A stretch of DNA of 64,000 nucleotides from Nocardioides terrigena (GTDB lineage Bacteria > Actinomycetota > Actinomycetes > Propionibacteriales > Nocardioidaceae): positions 1-64,000 of the forward strand of contig NZ_PZYY01000003.1 in NCBI RefSeq assembly GCF_003047265.1, in the 5' to 3' direction. Shown one piece after another: positions 59,750 through 64,000 of the stretch. The notes beneath the pieces were generated by a model. It ran no database searches and was not told the origin of the DNA. It saw only the letters and a program-made list of their open reading frames with translations. The number at the start of each line of letters is the position of its first letter. The stretch's first letter is position 1. A program made the position numbers and the translations under genes.

Positions 59750-59880
59750 GCGCCCCCCTCAGATCCGCCGGTGTCCCGTCAGTCTGGGCTTGACGTCACA
59801 CCTGCACGAGCGAAGCGCTTCAGGACCACCAGAATGGGGGACACCAGGGTGCACACCACGACGTCGCCGCCCACGAGGCC

Positions 59881-59920
59881 GCGACGACCACGCGACGACC
59901 ACGCGACGACCACGCGACGT
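59881..59920 (+). repeat. 11-bp tandem repeat in a gene-poor scar
   Basis: Three exact copies of GCGACGACCAC (59881-59891, 59892-59902, 59903-59913) and a partial fourth. The unit is not a multiple of three, so it shifts frame when copy number changes. It directly precedes the transporter-like fragment. The bases 59750-59880 before it show no gene. Confidence 0.85.
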
Positions 59921-60131
59921 CCAGGAGGCGTTCGGGCTACCGGACCCGCGCGTGGCTGCGACCAAGCTCGGAGATCGGCTCTGCCTCGAGGTGGTCTTCG
60001 TGGTGGGTGAGGGTTGGGCAGTCTCGGAGGAGGACGCGGTGCGGCACGCCATCATCGACCGGTTGGAGCCTCTCGGCTACGACGTCTGGGCCAATGTCGA
60101 GCTGACCACGGACGCCGGTCTGGTCGAGTGA
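59919..60131 (+). pseudogene. Fragment resembling the C-terminal domain of a cation-efflux (CDF) transporter
   Basis: About 70 codons read as an alpha/beta domain: GLPDPRVAATKLGDRLCLEV, then SEEDAVRHAIIDRLEPLGYD and VWANVELTTDAG. This recalls the cytosolic dimer domain of CDF metal transporters in actinobacteria, but the membrane domain is missing and is replaced by the 11-bp repeat. A GTG at 59952 could express 59 residues. Identity is from memory and weak. Confidence 0.4.
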
Positions 60132-60186
60132 CAGGTTCTGTGGACGCGAGCCGCTACGACGGCCTGGACCGGAAGCAGGCGGCCCG

Positions 60187-60255
60187 GCTCCGCGGAGCGC
60201 CCGGACGATCTACGACCTGCGCAGCCAGGGCCGCGGACCGGTGGGGATCAGGGTG
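60187..60255 (+). pseudogene. Fragment of an excisionase-like (MerR/AlpA-type) DNA-binding protein
   Basis: In one + strand frame the sequence reads SARTIYDLRSQGRGPVGIRV, the recognition part of small excisionase HTH proteins of actinobacterial integrative elements. No start codon and only about 20 recognisable codons; after IRV the sequence enters the 3' end of the ankyrin gene. The missing second half (usually G-R-x-L-R-F/Y) shows truncation. Confidence 0.5.
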
Positions 60256-61576
60256 TGTGGCGGCGCAGGATGGACGCGAGTCGGTCGTGGTCGCGGCGCT
60301 GGGCGTGCTGCAGTGGGGTGACGCCGTCGCTGTCGGGGATCGTGGGGTCGGCGCCGGCATCGAGAAGGATCTGCACGATCTGCTGGTGCCTGCGTCCCCC
60401 GTCGCCGAGGATGACTGCTTCGAGCATGGCGGTCCAGCCGAGGTCGTTGACGTGGTCGAGGTCGACCGGGGTCTGGACGACGCGTCGTACGTAGTCGACG
60501 TGGCCGCGTTCGCTGGCCGGGATCGGGGACAACCCGCCGAAGCGGTTGCGGATCGTCAGGTCGGGGTGCGCCGGCAGGAGTGCCTCGAGCATCGCCACGC
60601 TCCCGGTGACGCCGGTGACGAGCCAGGGGGTGTCGTGGCGGTCGTCCAGCGCGTCCGGGTCGGCGCCCATGGCGACGAGGAGCTCGGCGGTGGCGACGTG
60701 GTCGAGCGCGGAGGCCAGGAGCAGGGCGGTGCGGTCGCGCTCGTCGCGTGCCTCGATGTCGGCGCCGGCTCGCAGTGCGACGGCGACGGTGTCGGGGTCG
60801 CCGGCCTCGGCCGCCCGCAGCAGCGTGGCGTCCGGGTCGTGGGGCCGATCAGTGGTCGTCATCGTCCGCAGGATCAGCTCGAGGCCTGGGTAGCTCCGCT
60901 CGGCAGCCATCTCCAGCGGGGTCAGACCCGCGGATGGCGAGGTGTGGTCGAGCTGTACGCCGCCCGCCGCAAGCACCCGCACGGTCGTGGCGTAGGACGG
61001 CGTGTCCTCGCCTAGCCAGATCGCCTCGTGGATCGCCTGGTAGCCGATCCGGTTGACGTGGTCGCGGTCGATGCCGGCCCGGAGCAGCTCGCCGACGACC
61101 AGTCCGTGCCCGCGTTCGGCGGCGCGGATCAGCCCGGTGCCGTTCCAGCTGTCCTTGTCGTCGACCTCTGCGCCGTTCTGGAGTGTCAGGCGGAGCAGGT
61201 CGAGGTGTCCCTCGCTGGTGGCGATGAGGTAGGCCGACTGCTCGGTCTGGTCCTTGGCGTTGACGTCGGCCCCCTGGGAGACGAGGCGTCGTGCCAGGGG
61301 GACGTCGTTGGCCCAAGCGGCGTCCCGCAGCCGCTCGTCCAGTGCGGCCTGCTGCTCGGGGTCGGGGGAGAGGTCGCGCACGGTCTCATCCTTCTCGGGA
61401 GTCGCGCTGAGGGTCGGCTCGGGCGTCGCGGGGGGCGTCGTCCGCTCCTCGTTCGTCGACGCGGCTGACGGGGTCGACGCCGCCGGGTCCCCTGTCGCGT
61501 CGTCCGTGTCCGTCGCGCAGCCTGACGCCGCGAGCACAACGAGCGTCGTGGTCACGACGATCACTGATCGGAGCAT
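60248..61576 (-). CDS. Ankyrin-repeat lipoprotein
   Basis: A 442-residue exported protein: signal peptide with lipobox ASGC (Cys about 20), a Thr/Pro/Ser linker to about 75, then some nine ankyrin repeats (VSQGADVNAKDQTEQSAYLI; LRAGADIEARDERDRTALLL; LLDAGADPTIPDSDGVTPLQ). These mediate protein binding on the outer face of the membrane. ATG 61576 is placed directly before the signal peptide. Its 3' end abuts the excisionase-like fragment, so the gene's end may have been altered by that event. Confidence 0.85.
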   Translation of the reverse strand: MLRSVIVVTTTLVVLAASGCATDTDDATGDPAASTPSAASTNEERTTPPATPEPTLSATPEKDETVRDLSPDPEQQAALDERLRDAAWANDVPLARRLVSQGADVNAKDQTEQSAYLIATSEGHLDLLRLTLQNGAEVDDKDSWNGTGLIRAAERGHGLVVGELLRAGIDRDHVNRIGYQAIHEAIWLGEDTPSYATTVRVLAAGGVQLDHTSPSAGLTPLEMAAERSYPGLELILRTMTTTDRPHDPDATLLRAAEAGDPDTVAVALRAGADIEARDERDRTALLLASALDHVATAELLVAMGADPDALDDRHDTPWLVTGVTGSVAMLEALLPAHPDLTIRNRFGGLSPIPASERGHVDYVRRVVQTPVDLDHVNDLGWTAMLEAVILGDGGRRHQQIVQILLDAGADPTIPDSDGVTPLQHAQRRDHDRLASILRRHTP

Positions 61577-61662
61577 GCACCGATGCTGCCATCCACTCAG
61601 CACGACTGGGGCGTCTTCTTCGTCCGGGCGTCACAGAGTCGTGAGCGCGAGCCACGTGGAAA

Positions 61663-61704
61663 GCCTGTGACCTGCGCGGATCCGCAGGTCACAGGCGATT
61701 TTTT
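61663..61704. terminator. Strong terminator hairpin between tRNA-Pro and the ankyrin gene
   Basis: GCCTGTGACCTGCG (61663-61676) pairs perfectly with CGCAGGTCACAGGC (61683-61696) around a 6-base loop. On the + strand TTTTTT follows (61699-61704), and on the - strand TTT follows, so it can stop transcription both ways. The - strand use ends the tRNA transcript. Confidence 0.85.
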
Positions 61705-61707
61705 CGG

Positions 61708-61781
61708 TCGGGCTGACAGGATTTGAACCTGCGACCCCCTGACCCCCAGTCAGGTGCGCTACCAAGCTGCGCTACAGCCCG
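61708..61781 (-). tRNA. tRNA-Pro (anticodon GGG)
   Basis: 74 bases fold as a cloverleaf: acceptor CGGGCTG / CAGCCCG, D arm TAGCGCAGCTTGGTAGCGCA, anticodon stem CCTGA / TCAGG around CTGGGGG (anticodon GGG), and T arm with GGTTCAAATCC. Discriminator A; the CCA end is not encoded. Confidence 0.95.
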
Positions 61782-61785
61782 AACA

Positions 61786-61805
61786 CCCATCACCTGCGTG
61801 ATGGG
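61786..61805. other. Hairpin in the tRNA-Pro leader
   Basis: CCCATCAC-CTGC-GTGATGGG is a perfect 8-bp stem with a 4-base loop, 4 bases upstream of the mature tRNA 5' end. It would form the whole leader of the precursor and could mark RNase P or other processing, or end readthrough from the DUF1501 gene. Confidence 0.6.
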
Positions 61806-61813
61806 CGAGCGAA

Positions 61814-61844
61814 ACCTTACCCCAGCAGTTGCCTCGATCGACAA
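61814..61844 (-). promoter_or_regulatory. Promoter of tRNA-Pro
   Basis: On the - strand TTGTCG (61844 down to 61839), a 19-base spacer and TAAGGT (61819 down to 61814) fit a housekeeping promoter; the start would be about 25 bases before the tRNA. Confidence 0.5.
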
Positions 61845-61868
61845 TCAGGTCGGGCGTGCGGCGAGGCG

Positions 61869-63119
61869 TCAGGCCATGGTGCCGAGGGAGGGCCCGACGA
61901 AGCCCGGGAACACCCGGCTGGAGTCGGCTCCGAAACGCGTCCGGACCACCTCGGTCAGCACGCTGCGGTAGTCGGTGGTGACCGTCAGGTCGGCGTCCGC
62001 GCCGTGCGCGAGGCCCGGCCACGTGCCGTAGTAGCGGCCACCGCGGACACCCGCACCGGCCAGGAACATCACGTTGCCGTGGCCGTGGTCGAGGCCGTAG
62101 TTGGCGTTCTCCGCGACCCGGCGGCCGAACTCGCTCAGGCACACGACGGTCACCTTCTCGCCGAAGGACCCGATGTCGGCGAAGAACGCCGCCAGCGCCG
62201 ACGCGAAGGTGGCCGCGTGGTCCTTGAGCTTGCCCCACTCGAGCGTCCCGATGCCGGTGTGCATGTCCCAGTCACCCTGGTCGACCGTGATGACCTGGAC
62301 GCCGACGTCGCCGCGGATGATGCGCGCGGCGTGGGCGAGCGCGTCGCCGAGGTCGCCCCGTGGATAGGTCGCGCCGCCGGTCGGGGTCGACGAGCCGGCC
62401 ACCACCGGGGCCAGGGTGTCGACGGCCGTGAAGGTGTCGCGGGCCGCCGTCCCCAGCACGGACCGGTCGGAGCCCCACAGGGTCTTGAGGCTGGCCCGGC
62501 GCCGCGCGGCGTGGCCGTCCTCCTCACCGGGGATCGTCAGCTTGTCGAGGGAGGAGGCGGACATCGCGGGTGACGGGCCGGCCAGCGAGGTGGGTACGAC
62601 GCCGCTGCCGAGGCCGATGCCCTGCACCGGGCTGGTGAGGGCGTCGAGGCCGATGAGCCGGTTGAGCCAGCCGACGCGGGTCGACGAGCCGGCACTGGCG
62701 TCCTCGATCTCCTCCATGGCCGAGAAGTGCGAGCGGTTGGCGGCGGGTAGTCCCGTGGCGTGCACGGCCGCCAGGCGACCGGACTGCCACAGGGGGAGCA
62801 GGGGCGCCAGGGAGGGGTGCAGGCCGAACATCCCGTCGCGGGCCAGCAGCTGGTCGGCGGCGATCGAGATGCCGGGCCGCGCCGCGTAGTAGACGGGGTC
62901 TGCGTGTGGGACGACGAGGGAGAGGCCGTCGGCGGCACCCCGCATCGACACCACCACGAGCACCGACGGTGCGGGGCTGGAGGCCGCGGCCGAGGCGCGC
63001 ACCTCGGCGCCGCCGTACACGACCGACAGGCCGGCCACGCCGGCCGCCGTGCCGAGCAGGGTGCGGCGGGACAGGCGGCTCTGGGCGAACTCGGTGCAGC
63101 AGTCCTGGAGGGTCGTCAT
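61869..63119 (-). CDS. DUF1501 protein with Tat signal
   Basis: A 416-residue exported protein. The twin-arginine signal is SRLSRRTLLGTAAGVAG, so it folds before export. The rest is an alkaline-phosphatase-like fold typical of DUF1501: VVVSMRGAADGLSLVVPHAD, DQGDWDMHTG, CLSEFGRRVAENAN and LDHGHGNVMFLAG, with metal-like Asp/His residues. It starts 6 bp after the DUF1800 gene, and the two families nearly always occur together. Their function is not known. Confidence 0.88.
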   Translation of the reverse strand: MTTLQDCCTEFAQSRLSRRTLLGTAAGVAGLSVVYGGAEVRASAAASSPAPSVLVVVSMRGAADGLSLVVPHADPVYYAARPGISIAADQLLARDGMFGLHPSLAPLLPLWQSGRLAAVHATGLPAANRSHFSAMEEIEDASAGSSTRVGWLNRLIGLDALTSPVQGIGLGSGVVPTSLAGPSPAMSASSLDKLTIPGEEDGHAARRRASLKTLWGSDRSVLGTAARDTFTAVDTLAPVVAGSSTPTGGATYPRGDLGDALAHAARIIRGDVGVQVITVDQGDWDMHTGIGTLEWGKLKDHAATFASALAAFFADIGSFGEKVTVVCLSEFGRRVAENANYGLDHGHGNVMFLAGAGVRGGRYYGTWPGLAHGADADLTVTTDYRSVLTEVVRTRFGADSSRVFPGFVGPSLGTMA

Positions 63120-63125
63120 GTCACA

Positions 63126-64000
63126 TCACCGGGTCATGTGGGCGGGGGAGTCGAGCAGGGTGGCGAGCAGGCGGGGCATGCCCCACTCCACGAGTTCGTG
63201 GGACTTCGTGATCTTCGTGCCCGGGCGCAGACCGGTGGCCTGGCAGCACGCCTTGAGCAGCTGCTTGCTGGCCGGACGGAAGAGGATCCGCTCCGCGAGG
63301 TGGTCGACGAGGTCGTCGAAGCGCACGGACTTGCCCGGCAGCCACGAGCGCGCGGAGCGGTAGGAGACGTCCTTGCTGGGCCACCACCCGCCGGCCATCG
63401 CCCAGTGCATGCCGAACGACGCCGCCATCCGGCCGGCCGAGGCCCACGCGGCGTTGGTGATCGGGGCTCCGTCGGGACGGCTCCACGAGAAGGGCCGTCC
63501 GCCCAGGCCGTCGGTCTGCCACAGGATCGCCTCGGCGGCGGAGTCCTGGGTGGCGGGACGGCGCAGCTTCACGCCGAGGGCCCGGTAGGTCGCCACGACG
63601 TCCTCGGCGGGGTCGCGGACCTTGGTGCCGCGCGAGGCCTTGAACACGGGCGAGGCGACGAGCGCCTTCAGCACCGGGACGATCGCGGTGTCGTGCTGGA
63701 GGTAGACCCTGGCCAGCTGGTCGACCAGGGCCTGCGGAGGCTCGTCGCGCACGAACTTGACCGCCAGCCGCCGGGCGACACGCTTCGCCGTCGCCGGGTG
63801 GTGTGCGAGGTGGTCGGTGTAGCGGCGGGTCAGCTCACGCCCGTCGGCGGAGCGGTTGGGGTCGCTGAAGCCCATCACGGTCACGGGACCGGTCGCGTGG
63901 TCCTCGGGGGAGTACGACGCCGCGAAGGTCTTCCACACGTCGACGCGCCAGCCGGTGAGGATTCGGGCCGAGTCCTTGACGTCCGCCTCGCTGAAGAGGC
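63126..64000 (-). CDS. DUF1800 protein, C-terminal part (5' end beyond the window)
   Basis: At least 291 residues are open to the right edge, and family sequence continues there (SEADVKDSARILTGWRV), so the start lies outside. PATAKRVARRLAVKFVRDEP, LVASPVFKASRGTKVRDPAE and HWAMAGGWWPSKD are DUF1800 blocks. It pairs with the DUF1501 gene just downstream as one operon. Confidence 0.88.
   Translation of the reverse strand, partial: LFSEADVKDSARILTGWRVDVWKTFAASYSPEDHATGPVTVMGFSDPNRSADGRELTRRYTDHLAHHPATAKRVARRLAVKFVRDEPPQALVDQLARVYLQHDTAIVPVLKALVASPVFKASRGTKVRDPAEDVVATYRALGVKLRRPATQDSAAEAILWQTDGLGGRPFSWSRPDGAPITNAAWASAGRMAASFGMHWAMAGGWWPSKDVSYRSARSWLPGKSVRFDDLVDHLAERILFRPASKQLLKACCQATGLRPGTKITKSHELVEWGMPRLLATLLDSPAHMTR

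Noticed and set aside
59881..59920. The 11-bp repeats as a possible CRISPR array
   Set aside because: Units are directly adjacent with no spacers and far shorter than CRISPR repeats; no cas genes in the window.

Overview
The window is high-GC actinobacterial chromosomal DNA, most like a Nocardioides-type member of the Propionibacteriales (inferred from codon use, gene families and order, not from any search). The gene order from about 1.7 to 15.8 kb and again from 22.6 to 36.2 kb matches, from memory, the Mycobacterium tuberculosis Rv1692-Rv1713 neighbourhood: phosphatase, small protein, tlyA, nadK, recN, steA, mctB-like, pyrG, Nudix, xerD, then parA, scpA, scpB, rluB-like, cmk, der. Many genes have a TANNNT -10 box 6-8 bases before the start codon, which points to leaderless mRNAs; I used this to fix several starts.

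Layout. 1-90: the 3' end of a 5S rRNA gene and its terminator, so an rrn operon lies to the left. 0.24-1.7 kb: a short SSB-like protein and a DUF1015 protein that overlap tail to tail. 1.75-10.5 kb: HAD phosphatase, tlyA, nadK, recN, steA, mctB/steB-like and pyrG. 10.6-18.4 kb: pepN facing a Nudix hydrolase across a 26-bp double promoter, then ald, xerD and a DUF3516-type helicase. 18.4-22.3 kb: a YbhN-like membrane protein behind a copied piece of the helicase 3' end, then a gluconate set (gntK, FCD-type GntR regulator, GntP permease) with a perfect 15-bp operator. 22.6-26.5 kb: parA, a small DNA-binding-like partner, scpA, scpB and a pseudouridine synthase. 26.5-31.9 kb: rhodanese, a DszB-like desulfinase candidate, a TetR regulator, furA and katG. 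31.9-36.2 kb: aroH, tyrA, cmk, an acyltransferase and der, closed by a 67-bp perfect palindrome.

36.3-50.5 kb is more accessory: M23 peptidase, universal stress protein, META lipoprotein, a pepA / AbgT transporter / SLC13 transporter operon, glutaminase, and a tight four-gene unit (DUF1269, membrane alpha/beta hydrolase, second DUF1269-like, metallo-beta-lactamase fold) of unknown function. 50.8-59.7 kb holds a compact family-A DNA polymerase, a sulfatase, DUF2200, SDR/epimerase enzymes, a GNAT, a class II amidotransferase, a half-glycosyltransferase and a polysaccharide deacetylase. 59.8-60.25 kb is a scar with an 11-bp tandem repeat, a transporter-like fragment and an excisionase-like fragment. 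The right end has an ankyrin lipoprotein, tRNA-Pro(GGG), and a DUF1501/DUF1800 pair, the latter cut by the window edge.

The best candidates for undescribed biology are the DUF1269-hydrolase-DUF1269-MBL operon, the DszB-like/rhodanese/TetR locus, the ParA plus small-partner arrangement ahead of the condensin genes, and -10 boxes that begin with the TAG stop codon of the gene before them.
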